Shown here: one piece after another, positions 35,144 through 43,133 of the stretch
Layout: each line of letters opens with the position of its first letter
Position numbering within the stretch: the stretch's first letter is position 1
DNA from: an uncultured Chthonomonadales bacterium
GTDB lineage: Bacteria > Armatimonadota > Chthonomonadetes > Chthonomonadales > CAJBBX01
Length of the DNA: 64,000 bases
Reading direction: 5' to 3'
NCBI GenBank assembly: GCA_938005745.1
Contig: CALLMM010000007.1
Location: forward strand, 1-64,000
Notes under the pieces: generated by a model
What the model was told of the DNA's origin: nothing
Database searches by the model: none
What the model saw: the letters and a program-made list of their open reading frames with translations, nothing else
Program-made: the position numbers and the translations under genes

Positions 35144-36214
35144 ATGAATCAGCTTTATGTCAGCGCCCCCGGACGGATCTGCCTGTTCGGCGAGCATCAG
35201 GACTATCTCGGTCTCCCGGTGATTGCCGCCGCCATCAGTCTCAGGATCGGCATCACCGCGCAGGTCTCCTCCAACTCCCATTTTCACCTGATCATGCCCG
35301 ATATCGGCGAAGAAGCGCAGATAGATATCCACGCTGAACAGAGCTACTCGCACGCACGCGACTACCTGCGCTCCTCCATCAACGTCCTCAAACGTGAGGG
35401 ACTGTCTTGGAGCCAGGGATACGAGGTATGGATGCATGGAGACATCCCCATCAATGCCGGAACAAGCAGCTCCTCCGCGATGGTGGTGATGTGGCTGCGC
35501 TTCCTGCTGGAGATAGGACAGCCTCCTAGAGCGTTCACATCGGACGATCTGGCGCGCTGGGGTCACCGATCCGAAGTGCTGGAGTTTGGTGAGCCGGGCG
35601 GCATGATGGATCACTACTGCGCGGCGAAGGGGGGCGTGCTCTGGATTGATACGCGCCCGCCCTTTGCTGCAGAGTCGTGGGACATTCCGCTCAGCGGGAT
35701 TGTGCTGGGGAACTCCCTGCAGCCCAAAGCGACGCTGGAGACGCTGGGGATGCGACGCCGCGATGTCAGCGAAGGAATCGCCCTCCTGCGCGAGAAGCTT
35801 CCTGCATTCGATCTGGCGACCACGCCTCTGGAGGAGGCGGAGACTTTCCTGAAGGATCTTCCAGAGGTTCCCGCCAGGAGACTTCGCGCCAACCTGATCA
35901 ACCGCGATCTGACCCTGCAGGCGCGAGAGACCCTGCTTCGCAGAGACCTGACCCGTCTCGGCGCGCTGCTCTACGCGCACCATGAACAGCTTCGCGACGG
36001 TCTGAACCTTTCTACCGAGAAGATCGAACGAATGATGGACGCGGCGCTGGAGGCGGGAGCACAGGGGGGCAAGATCAACGGCTCCGGCGGCGGGGGGTGC
36101 ATGTTCGCCTATGCGCCCGGCTGCAAGGAGGAAGTCGCCGAAGCCATCCGACGCGAGGGAGGCGTACCGTACATTGTCAGTGTAGACAGAGGCGCAGAGG
36201 TTGAACGTCTCTAG
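35144..36214 (+). CDS. GHMP-family sugar kinase (galactokinase-like)
   Basis: A 356-residue cytoplasmic kinase. The opening VSAPGRICLFGEHQDYLGLP is the galactokinase-type sugar-binding signature; the ATP-binding motif is NAGTSSSSAMVVMWL (about 105-120); the C-terminal motif GAQGGKINGSGGGGCMFAYA is the third GHMP block. The substrate is most likely a hexose or related sugar (galactose, mannose or a derivative). Its stop codon overlaps the end of the convergent lipid kinase gene by 4 bp. Confidence 0.85.
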   Translation: MNQLYVSAPGRICLFGEHQDYLGLPVIAAAISLRIGITAQVSSNSHFHLIMPDIGEEAQIDIHAEQSYSHARDYLRSSINVLKREGLSWSQGYEVWMHGDIPINAGTSSSSAMVVMWLRFLLEIGQPPRAFTSDDLARWGHRSEVLEFGEPGGMMDHYCAAKGGVLWIDTRPPFAAESWDIPLSGIVLGNSLQPKATLETLGMRRRDVSEGIALLREKLPAFDLATTPLEEAETFLKDLPEVPARRLRANLINRDLTLQARETLLRRDLTRLGALLYAHHEQLRDGLNLSTEKIERMMDAALEAGAQGGKINGSGGGGCMFAYAPGCKEEVAEAIRREGGVPYIVSVDRGAEVERL

Positions 36215-37098
36215 TCCCTGCCCGGAACTATAATTCTAACAGCGGAAGGCAGTACGGAGATCGAAACAGGCGTTGTACCGAACGGATCGCCGTCAATCTC
36301 CGTCCTGATCGGCGTCTCTGACCGGATCTCAAGACCACGCACCTGAAGATAGTCCATGTTCGGACCGCGATAGGCTCTCTGCATGGCAAACGCCAGCAGA
36401 GACCGGATCAGGTTCCACCTTCCCCGCGCGTGTACCAGATAGAGGTCCAGCAGTCCGTCGTCCGGTCTGGCGATGGGCGATAGGCGGTATCTTCCGGCAT
36501 AGTGCGCGGTGTTGCAGACCAGCGCCTGATAGTAGTCCGAAGGCTCCGCAACAGGCTCTCCCTCGATCAGGATCCGCATACGGCGCGGCTTTGCTTTGAG
36601 AAGCTGAACGATGCCCGCATGCCAGTAGGTAAGCCGACCGACCTTTCGTTTCCATTGCAGGGAGGTTCGCGCAACTAACTCCGCATCGAAACCGACGCCT
36701 GCCGCCAGGAGAAAGAGCCTGCCGTTGATCTCCCCGGCATCTATCATGCGCGGCGTTCCCTCCAACGCCAGTGAACAGGCATCGCCTGTCGCAGCGGGAA
36801 TGCCCAGTTCATACGCCATCACATTCACCGTGCCGCAGGGGATCAGACAGATCGGAATATCGCTGCCGGCAAGTCCGCTGGCGATCTCTCCCAGCGTTCC
36901 GTCCCCTCCGGCGGCGATCACCATCTCCATTCCGGCTTCACGGGCTGCTTTCGCAGCTGTCTCCGCGTCGCCTCGCCTCTGTGTGAGACATATCTTCGGA
37001 TCCAGCCCCATGCGCTTCAATCGAGACTGCAGGTTCTCCGGAGAGGCTCCAGGTCGTCGCCTCCCTGCCGCCGGATTGACAATCAGCATACAGGACAT
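36211..37098 (-). CDS. Diacylglycerol/lipid kinase family protein (YegS-like)
   Basis: A 295-residue protein with the catalytic domain of diacylglycerol and sphingosine kinases: MLIVNPAAGRRRPG at the start, the nucleotide-binding motif VIAAGGDGTLGEIASGL near residues 60-75, and the closing NMDYLQVRGLEIRSETPIRT with DGDPFG. It probably phosphorylates a membrane lipid or lipid-like alcohol. No strong ribosome site is seen before the ATG at 37098. It converges on the GHMP kinase. Confidence 0.88.
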   Translation of the reverse strand: MSCMLIVNPAAGRRRPGASPENLQSRLKRMGLDPKICLTQRRGDAETAAKAAREAGMEMVIAAGGDGTLGEIASGLAGSDIPICLIPCGTVNVMAYELGIPAATGDACSLALEGTPRMIDAGEINGRLFLLAAGVGFDAELVARTSLQWKRKVGRLTYWHAGIVQLLKAKPRRMRILIEGEPVAEPSDYYQALVCNTAHYAGRYRLSPIARPDDGLLDLYLVHARGRWNLIRSLLAFAMQRAYRGPNMDYLQVRGLEIRSETPIRTEIDGDPFGTTPVSISVLPSAVRIIVPGRD

Positions 37099-37132
37099 CG
37101 TACACAGTCTCTGTTAACCCGCTGTCGGGTGT

Positions 37133-37215
37133 GAGATTGCTTCGGTCGGCTTACGCCTCCCCCGCAATGACAGGGGGGCGAAGTAGTTCGTCATTGCGAG
37201 GGCGGCAGGCTTTCA
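37133..37215 (+). repeat. Dispersed inverted repeat, copy 1
   Basis: Begins GAGATTGCTTCGGTCGGCT and continues to GTCATTGCGAGG. A second copy, with the same first 19 bases and a similar remainder, lies in the opposite orientation at 59125-59208. The ends are loosely inverted (CAATGACA / GTCATTG), so the element can fold into a stem. It lies between the lipid kinase and the ABC ATPase genes. Confidence 0.75.
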
Positions 37216-37342
37216 CTTTCTGCCTGATATCCATGATATATTGTGCAGGAATCTGTCAGGCGGACGCGAATTTGAAAAAAGCAGGCGGTGCAGCATAGTC
37301 CGCCGCAATACCCGTTCGTCGGGTGAGGAGGATAGGTGACGA

Positions 37343-38491
37343 ATGGCGAGCGTAACGCTCAAGGACCTGACCAAAGAGTTCAAAGAGGTCGTAGCGGTCA
37401 ATAAACTTAACCTGGAGATAAAGGACAAGGAGTTTCTGGTACTGGTCGGACCGTCCGGCTGCGGCAAGACCACCGCGCTGCGGATGATCGCGGGGCTGGA
37501 AGAGGCGACCAGCGGAGAGATCTTGATCGGCGACCGACTGGTAAACGACGTCTCTCCCAAAGACCGCGACATCGCCATGGTGTTTCAGAACTATGCGCTC
37601 TATCCTCACATGAGCGTATACGACAACATGAGCTTCGGGCTTCGCCTCAAACGTGTGCCTTCCGGCAGTCCCTGGCCCTTCAATACCAGACGCGCCTTCT
37701 CCAAACAGGAGATAGACCGGCGCGTGAATGAAGCCGCCAAGCTGCTCGGTCTGGAGAACCTGCTGCAGCGCAAACCCAAGCAGCTATCCGGCGGTCAGCG
37801 TCAGCGCGTCGCGCTGGGGCGCGCCATCGTCCGCGAGCCGAAAGTCTTCCTGATGGACGAGCCGCTGTCCAATCTCGACGCCAAGCTGCGCGTACAGACC
37901 CGCGCCGAGCTGATCAAGTTGCACCGCCGTCTCGGGATCACCACGATCTACGTTACGCATGATCAGGTGGAGGCGATGACAATGGGCGATCGGATCGCCG
38001 TCATGAACCATGGCGTGATGCAGCAGTGCGACACCCCGCTGAATCTCTACAACCGCCCGGCGAATATGTTCGTCGCCGGATTTATCGGCTCTCCTGCCAT
38101 GAATTTCATCCCCGTGAAGGTCGGTCAGTCGGGAGACAGCATCATCATCGACTCCGGCTCGTTCAAAGTTACGCTTCCAGAAAACAAGGCGGAGTGCGTC
38201 CGGAGCTATATCGGGAAAGAGTGTATCTTCGGGATCCGTCCGGAAGACATCTACGACCGCAATCTCGAAGGACTGGTGAAGCCGACGCCGGGCAATACGA
38301 TCAAAGTCGGGGTTGATGTGGTGGAGCCGCTCGGAAACGATGTGGAGATGTATCTGACCGCCGGCACATTTAACCTGATCGCCATGATTGACAGCAAGAC
38401 TCAGGCGCGCTCCGGCGAGACTATCGAAGTCGTGCTCGATATGGAGAAGAGCCACCTGTTCGATAAAGAGACGGAGAAGGCTCTCTATTAA
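37343..38491 (+). CDS. ABC transporter ATPase, UgpC/MsmX type
   Basis: A 382-residue carbohydrate-uptake ATPase: Walker A VGPSGCGKTTALRMI (about 35-50), signature LSGGQRQRVALGRAI, Walker B KVFLMDEPLSNLDAKLRVQT, His-loop YVTHDQVEAM and a C-terminal TOBE regulatory domain. About 12 residues (SGSPWPFNTRRA) extend the usual helical region after RLKRVP. No permease or binding protein is nearby, so it is probably a shared ATPase serving several sugar importers. GAGGAGG precedes the ATG. Confidence 0.93.
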   Translation: MASVTLKDLTKEFKEVVAVNKLNLEIKDKEFLVLVGPSGCGKTTALRMIAGLEEATSGEILIGDRLVNDVSPKDRDIAMVFQNYALYPHMSVYDNMSFGLRLKRVPSGSPWPFNTRRAFSKQEIDRRVNEAAKLLGLENLLQRKPKQLSGGQRQRVALGRAIVREPKVFLMDEPLSNLDAKLRVQTRAELIKLHRRLGITTIYVTHDQVEAMTMGDRIAVMNHGVMQQCDTPLNLYNRPANMFVAGFIGSPAMNFIPVKVGQSGDSIIIDSGSFKVTLPENKAECVRSYIGKECIFGIRPEDIYDRNLEGLVKPTPGNTIKVGVDVVEPLGNDVEMYLTAGTFNLIAMIDSKTQARSGETIEVVLDMEKSHLFDKETEKALY

Positions 38492-38497
38492 CGGAAA

Positions 38498-38523
38498 GAG
38501 TGATGAGCTTCTGCCCATCACTC
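38498..38523. terminator. Terminator between the ABC ATPase and glnB
   Basis: GAGTGATG / CATCACTC form an 8-bp stem with a 10-nt loop between two convergent genes, so it can serve both. Confidence 0.6.
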
Positions 38524-38537
38524 TCTCCATGTCTCAC

Positions 38538-38942
<405 letters not shown>

Positions 38943-40415
38943 CTACGATTTCTGGACTTTGCTCGCTTCCGAAGAGGTGACGGCGGAGCCGCTCTCCATA
39001 GCCAGCGAAAGACCGTTCGCCTCCAGTCCGGTATCACCGGACGCCAGCCCGGCGTATCCAGTCTCTCCGTGCTGGGTGAGGTCGAGACCGGTCTGCTCCT
39101 CTCCTTCCGAGACCTGCAGCCCGATGGTAAACTTCAGGATCAAGCCGATCACCAGCGTGCCGATCACCGCCAGCGCGACTGCCACAAGAATTCCGATGAC
39201 CTGCTTGCCCAGAAGCTCTACCCCGCCGCCGTAGAAGAGTCCGTCCGCTCCCGCCGAGTTGACCGCTTTGGAGGCAAAAAGCCCTGTCGCTAGCGCACCC
39301 CAGGTTCCGCCGACTCCGTGTACGCCGAAGACATCCAGCGAGTCATCATACCCCAGTTTGCTCTTGAGCTTGATGGCGAAGAAGGAGATGATCGAGACCC
39401 CGGCTCCGATCACGATCGCGGGGATCGGCTCCACAAATCCCGACGCGGGCGTAATGGCGACCAGTCCCGCCACCGCACCCGTCGCCAGACCGAGCGCAGT
39501 CGGCTTCTTGTAGATAATCCATTCGATCAGAACCCAGACGAAACCTGCCGTCGCCGCCGCGACATGCGTAACCACAAACGCCGAGGCTGCCAGCCCGTTA
39601 GAGGCGACCGCAGAGCCGGCGTTAAAGCCGAACCATCCAAACCACAGAACGCCGGCGCCGATCAGAACCAGCGGCAGGTTATGCGGGCGCATATCCTCCG
39701 CGCTGCTGGTTCGCCGCTTCCCGAGCAGAATACACAGCACCAGCGCCGAAAAGCCCGAAGAGATGTGTACCACCGTGCCGCCGGCAAAGTCCAGCGCGCC
39801 CAGTGACAGCAGATAGCCCTCTTCGCCCCAGACCATGTGCGCCAGCGGACTGTAGACCACCAGGCTCCAGAGCGCAATAAACAGAACATAGGCGCTGAAC
39901 TTCATACGGTCGGCAACGGCTCCGCTGATCAGCGCGGGAGTGATGATAGCGAACATCAACTGAAAGACCATGAAGACCATGTGCGGAGTGGTCGTCGCAT
40001 AGAAGTCATCGGGCGCCTGTCCAACGCCTTTGAGTCCGATCCACTCCAGCCCGCCGATAAACGGCGTTCCTTTGGAAAACGCCAGACTGTAGCCGATCAC
40101 CACCCAGAGGATCGTTACGACGGAGAGGGCGACGAACGACATCATCAACGTATTGAGCACGTTCTTGGCGCGAACCATACCGGCATAGAAGAGCGCCAGA
40201 CCGGGGGTCATAAACATCACCAGTGCGGCGGATGCCAGCAGCCAGGCGGTGTCTCCCGTGTCTATTTTCGGCTCCGCGGCGGCATCCTGCGCGAATGCCG
40301 CTCTGGCTGCCAGAGAGATAACAACACACAGGATCGCCGCTCTCAGAGTGCGGACTGCCGACCGTAAAAATGCGCCTGTCTTCAGGCTGTTCAGGACTCC
40401 TTGCTTTGGACTCAT
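38943..40415 (-). CDS. amt: Ammonium transporter Amt
   Basis: A 490-residue ammonium channel with a cleavable signal (AILCVVISLAARAAFAQ), then 11 membrane segments. Twin pore histidines are in GGTVVHISSGFSALV and VFGVHGVGGTWGALATG. The central block ALFYAGMVRAKNVLNTLMMS is also conserved. The start at 40415 has GGAGG 10 nt upstream; an in-frame start at 40469 is less likely. It forms an operon with the P-II gene. The leader (about 40416-40590) contains paired hexaloop hairpins that may answer to the ANTAR protein encoded at 42180-42770. Confidence 0.95.
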   Translation of the reverse strand: MSPKQGVLNSLKTGAFLRSAVRTLRAAILCVVISLAARAAFAQDAAAEPKIDTGDTAWLLASAALVMFMTPGLALFYAGMVRAKNVLNTLMMSFVALSVVTILWVVIGYSLAFSKGTPFIGGLEWIGLKGVGQAPDDFYATTTPHMVFMVFQLMFAIITPALISGAVADRMKFSAYVLFIALWSLVVYSPLAHMVWGEEGYLLSLGALDFAGGTVVHISSGFSALVLCILLGKRRTSSAEDMRPHNLPLVLIGAGVLWFGWFGFNAGSAVASNGLAASAFVVTHVAAATAGFVWVLIEWIIYKKPTALGLATGAVAGLVAITPASGFVEPIPAIVIGAGVSIISFFAIKLKSKLGYDDSLDVFGVHGVGGTWGALATGLFASKAVNSAGADGLFYGGGVELLGKQVIGILVAVALAVIGTLVIGLILKFTIGLQVSEGEEQTGLDLTQHGETGYAGLASGDTGLEANGLSLAMESGSAVTSSEASKVQKS

Positions 40416-40497
40416 AATCTCTGCATCCTCCAGGAAGAACTCACAGGATCGCCTGTGGGTGTGTATCACATTCGATGGTCACCGAATCGAAAATTTC

Positions 40498-40587
40498 GGA
40501 GCGCCGACACGTCTCCTTCGTTGGAGGACATGCGGACTTCGCAGAGAGCTGATGCTCCGTCGAACATCAGCGCAACCTCACTGTTGC
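40498..40587 (-). promoter_or_regulatory. Possible ANTAR-type antitermination leader of amt
   Basis: Read on the minus strand, hairpin P1 is GCAAC-AGTGAG-GTTGC (40572-40587). A second hairpin GCTGATG/CATCAGC (40548-40571) follows, then P2 CTCC-AACGAA-GGAG (40513-40526). Both P1 and P2 have six-base loops with A at position 1 and G at position 4, the rule for RNA bound by ANTAR proteins. The 3' arm of P2 (GGAG) can instead pair with CTCC at 40498-40501, forming a terminator-like stem followed by GAAATTTT. The exclusive pairing copies known ANTAR antitermination designs. The P1-P2 linker (about 45 nt) is longer than usual, and the U-run is weak. Confidence 0.4.
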
Positions 40588-40649
40588 TGTATATGCGCGG
40601 GAGTAACCCGTCAGAGAAGCGGCTATCTCCCCTTCTGTTTCAGGGGATC

Positions 40650-40677
40650 GGGGCGTTCTTTTGCTATAGAACGCCCC
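40650..40677 (-). terminator. Terminator-like hairpin after the porin gene
   Basis: A perfect 10-bp stem GGGGCGTTCT / AGAACGCCCC with an 8-nt loop lies 15 nt past the porin stop. No clear U-run follows, so termination may be partial and allow readthrough into amt. Confidence 0.6.
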
Positions 40678-40691
40678 GCGTCTCAACTAGA

Positions 40692-41816
40692 CTAGAACTT
40701 GAGAACCTGTGAATAGGTGATCGTGAACTGCTTGTTGTTCAGCCCGACCAGAGAGTCCTCACCGATGTCGGTGCTGGCGGAGGTGAAGAAGGGCTTGCCC
40801 GCCTTGTCATACCGCAGTTCCAGACGATTCAGCAGCGAGCCGCCGATCGTATATTCATAGGTTCCGGTGATGCTGGAGAGGTTCTGGGCAATGCCGGTTC
40901 GCAGCCCCGCGCTGTCCTCAAACTGCTCATAGCGGAGCGCGACCGCCGACTTCTCGCTCAACTGATAGCGGGCGTAAAAGGCGCGCCCGTTCCAGTTGCC
41001 GCCCTCGACGCCGGACTTGCGCGCGCTGGCATAGTCCACATTGACGCCGAGTTTCAGCTTCGGCGTAAGGTTCACCACGCCGACGAAGTCCAGAAGCTGC
41101 ACATTCAGGTTATAGGGCAGCCCGGCTCCCTCCGACTCGTCGCCGCCCATGTAGTTGGCAACGAGGGAGATCTTGTCGTTCGGCTTGAAGGTGACGGAGG
41201 CGCCGTAGGTCTTGCCGCCGTTGTCGTCCTCCACATTGTTCCAGCCATTAACCAGATAGAGTCCGGCGGAGATTTTGTCGGTCAACGGGGCGGTCAGACG
41301 CAGTCCGGTGTGATAGAAGGGGATGGCGTAGGTGAAGAGGAAGGAGCGCGAGTACTGATCGTTGGCGGAGCTTTCAATCACCTCCATGCCATGCATCGTT
41401 ACCCATTTCCCCAGATCAATCGTGATCGGGGTCTTCCCGGTGGTTGTATAGGTGGCGTAGAGCTGCTGAATGTGCTTGTAGGTCTCCGCGCCGCCCGGCT
41501 CGGTGCCATGCACGATATCCGCGGTCTTGCCAAAGGTCAGCGTGGCGGTGAAGCCGACCGGAAGTGTCTCGCTCGGCGCGCGAACGATGTTCACTTCGCC
41601 CAGGCTGAGACTGAAAGAGTTATTCTTCACATCGAAAGAGCGTCCGAGGATATCAAGACCGGTTCCGGGGTGATTGGTGCTGTACTGATAGTACCAGTCC
41701 AGAATCCCAGAGATCGAGATCTTTCCTCCCTCCTCTGCGCGCGCAGGACCGCCTGCAATAGCGACGACGCAAGCCGCCGCCATTGTCAGCACTCCCCGGC
41801 ATTTTGCTTGCAACAT
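40692..41816 (-). CDS. Outer-membrane beta-barrel porin (OmpL/BBP2-like)
   Basis: A 374-residue protein with signal peptide (VLTMAAACVVAIAGGPARAE) and alternating beta-strand sequence throughout (LDWYYQYSTN, YATYTTTGKTPITIDLGK, ISAGLYLVNGWNN, ARYQLSEKSAVALRYEQFED), ending in Phe as barrel proteins do. It resembles putative beta-barrel porin-2 proteins. The start at 41816 follows AGGAGGG by 10 nt. Next to amt, it may admit nitrogen compounds across the outer membrane (inference). Confidence 0.8.
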   Translation of the reverse strand: MLQAKCRGVLTMAAACVVAIAGGPARAEEGGKISISGILDWYYQYSTNHPGTGLDILGRSFDVKNNSFSLSLGEVNIVRAPSETLPVGFTATLTFGKTADIVHGTEPGGAETYKHIQQLYATYTTTGKTPITIDLGKWVTMHGMEVIESSANDQYSRSFLFTYAIPFYHTGLRLTAPLTDKISAGLYLVNGWNNVEDDNGGKTYGASVTFKPNDKISLVANYMGGDESEGAGLPYNLNVQLLDFVGVVNLTPKLKLGVNVDYASARKSGVEGGNWNGRAFYARYQLSEKSAVALRYEQFEDSAGLRTGIAQNLSSITGTYEYTIGGSLLNRLELRYDKAGKPFFTSASTDIGEDSLVGLNNKQFTITYSQVLKF

Positions 41817-42179
41817 GCTGGATATACCCTCCTGGTATATGGAATTCATGCCATCCCGTCCGCAGCGATTCCGGCTGGCTTCTCTCCCTCTGAGGTGTAA
41901 TCCATCGTTTCCGCCTCAGAGCGTCAGTCGCCCGCAGTATCGCCGTTGACAGAACAGCACGTTGTGCCTCACGCCCGTACCGGCGCGTGAATGATATGAG
42001 AAAATATGGGAAGATTACGACAACAGGCAGATAAAACCGCGCGAAGAGACCGCACGGAACTCATCATAGAGGGGTCTGCGCAGAGCGTTGCGCATGTGTG
42101 CCGGATGCCGTCATCCGGCAGATTTGCGGCTTTTTCCGGGCAACAGCCATGTCGCCGGGAGGAGTGTTGTGAGGTTAAA
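41817..42179. other. Intergenic region, porin leader and ANTAR gene 3' flank
   Basis: No coding frame. At 42099-42120 is a 9-bp stem TGCCGGATG / CATCCGGCA with a 4-nt loop, 60 nt past the ANTAR gene stop, probably a terminator. At 41888-41921 an 8-bp stem CTCTGAGG / CCTCAGAG lies in the porin leader. I see no clear sigma-70 box or AnnGnn-loop hairpin pair here. Confidence 0.5.
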
Positions 42180-42770
42180 CTACTTTTTTAAGACGTTGAT
42201 CTCTTCCGTCAGGATGATCGCTTCCGCGATCTCTTTGAGCGAACGGTTGAGCGCAAGGCTCTGCGCCTGCAGACGACGAAACGCCTCGCGTTCGCTCAAC
42301 TCGTATCGGTTCATCAGAATGGACTTGGCGCGACCCACCACTTTGCGGGTCTCGAACTGCTCCTGCAGGTTATCCCGCTCCGATTCCAGAGCGACAAGCT
42401 CCCGATACCGGGTGATGGCGATCTCAATCGCCGCCTGAAGCTCATTTTTGCGATACGGCTTCACCAGATAGGCAAGGACGCCTGCCTGTGTCGCTGCCTC
42501 GATCATCGGCGCCTCGCTGTAGGCGGTCAGCATCAGGATCGGCGCGGTGCGCTCGCTGCTGATGACGGAAGCCGCCTCCAATCCGGACATCACCGGCATC
42601 ATGACATCCAAAATGATCAGATCGGGTTTGAGGCTTCGCGCCAGATAGCACGCCTCTTCACCGTTAGATGCCTCTCCGACAATGGTATGACCTATCGATT
42701 TCAGAAGCGTTCGAAGATCAATCCTGATCAGCGGATCGTCATCGGCAATGAGAATTTTCGCTTGAAGCAT
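42180..42770 (-). CDS. Response regulator with ANTAR RNA-binding domain
   Basis: A 196-residue protein. Residues 1-120 are a receiver: acidic pair in ILIADDDPLIR, phosphoacceptor Asp in LIILDVMMPVMSGLE, Thr in LMLTAYSEAPM, Lys in LVKPYRK. Residues about 120-190 are an ANTAR domain with a coiled linker and RKVVGRAKSILMNRYELSER, EAFRRLQAQSLALNRSLKEI, the usual three-helix motif. ANTAR proteins bind paired hexaloop RNA hairpins and prevent termination, mostly upstream of nitrogen genes. Here amt, P-II and porin genes follow. The start at 42770 is chosen by the conserved MLQAKILIADDD opening; GTG at 42785 is possible. No histidine kinase gene is adjacent. Confidence 0.9.
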   Translation of the reverse strand: MLQAKILIADDDPLIRIDLRTLLKSIGHTIVGEASNGEEACYLARSLKPDLIILDVMMPVMSGLEAASVISSERTAPILMLTAYSEAPMIEAATQAGVLAYLVKPYRKNELQAAIEIAITRYRELVALESERDNLQEQFETRKVVGRAKSILMNRYELSEREAFRRLQAQSLALNRSLKEIAEAIILTEEINVLKK

Positions 42771-42787
42771 CTTCGATGAAAGCACCT

Positions 42788-42803
42788 GCGTCCGTACGGA
42801 CGC
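42788..42803. repeat. Perfect 16-bp palindrome before the ANTAR gene
   Basis: GCGTCCGTACGGACGC is a perfect palindrome lying in the leader, about 20 bases upstream of the ANTAR start. It could be an operator or an RNA stem that affects translation. Confidence 0.45.
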
Positions 42804-42865
42804 CCGATCTATGAGACAATCGCCCGAAGCGAGATGATAAATCGGTTTAGCAGAAGGTGTCGCAT

Positions 42866-42894
42866 AGTATATCAGAGGAGCTAAAGAATGTCAA
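42866..42894 (-). promoter_or_regulatory. Sigma-70 promoter for the ANTAR regulator
   Basis: On the minus strand, TTGACA (42889-42894) and TATACT (42866-42871) are 17 nt apart. The predicted leader is about 90 nt. Confidence 0.85.
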
Positions 42895-42915
42895 TATGTT
42901 TTTGTCCAAATGCGC

Positions 42916-42945
42916 TTGACTCGCAGGCGTTTACGGCGATATGAT
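42916..42945 (+). promoter_or_regulatory. Sigma-70 promoter for purH
   Basis: TTGACT (42916-42921) and TATGAT (42940-42945) are 18 nt apart. The transcript would start near 42952, just before the riboswitch. Confidence 0.8.
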
Positions 42946-42967
42946 AGTGCTGACCAAAGCTTTTTTA

Positions 42968-43076
42968 CGGCAGACGCGACTGGCGCAGAACGGGAGACTA
43001 CCCGAAGGGAGCGTTTGTCCGAGTGATGCCGCGCGCCTGGGCAGCCGCCTTCCTCGGGAGGGTCTTGCTCAGGCGC
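42968..43076 (+). ncRNA. ZTP riboswitch (pfl motif) of purH
   Basis: Conserved pfl-motif blocks appear in order: GCGACTGGCGCA (42976-42987), GGGAGCG (43007-43013) and CCGCGCGCCTGGGC (43029-43042), matching the ZTP aptamer, whose ligand ZTP/ZMP is a purine-synthesis intermediate. The last block can instead pair with TGCTCAGGCGC (43066-43076), forming a terminator-like stem (43033-43076) followed by TTCTCTATAT. ZTP would thus prevent termination and switch purH on. purH, which consumes ZMP, follows about 57 nt downstream. Confidence 0.88.
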
Positions 43077-43133
43077 TTCTCTATATCGCCTCCCGACAGG
43101 CTGTTGATCTATTTCAAACCTGGAGGATTATGG

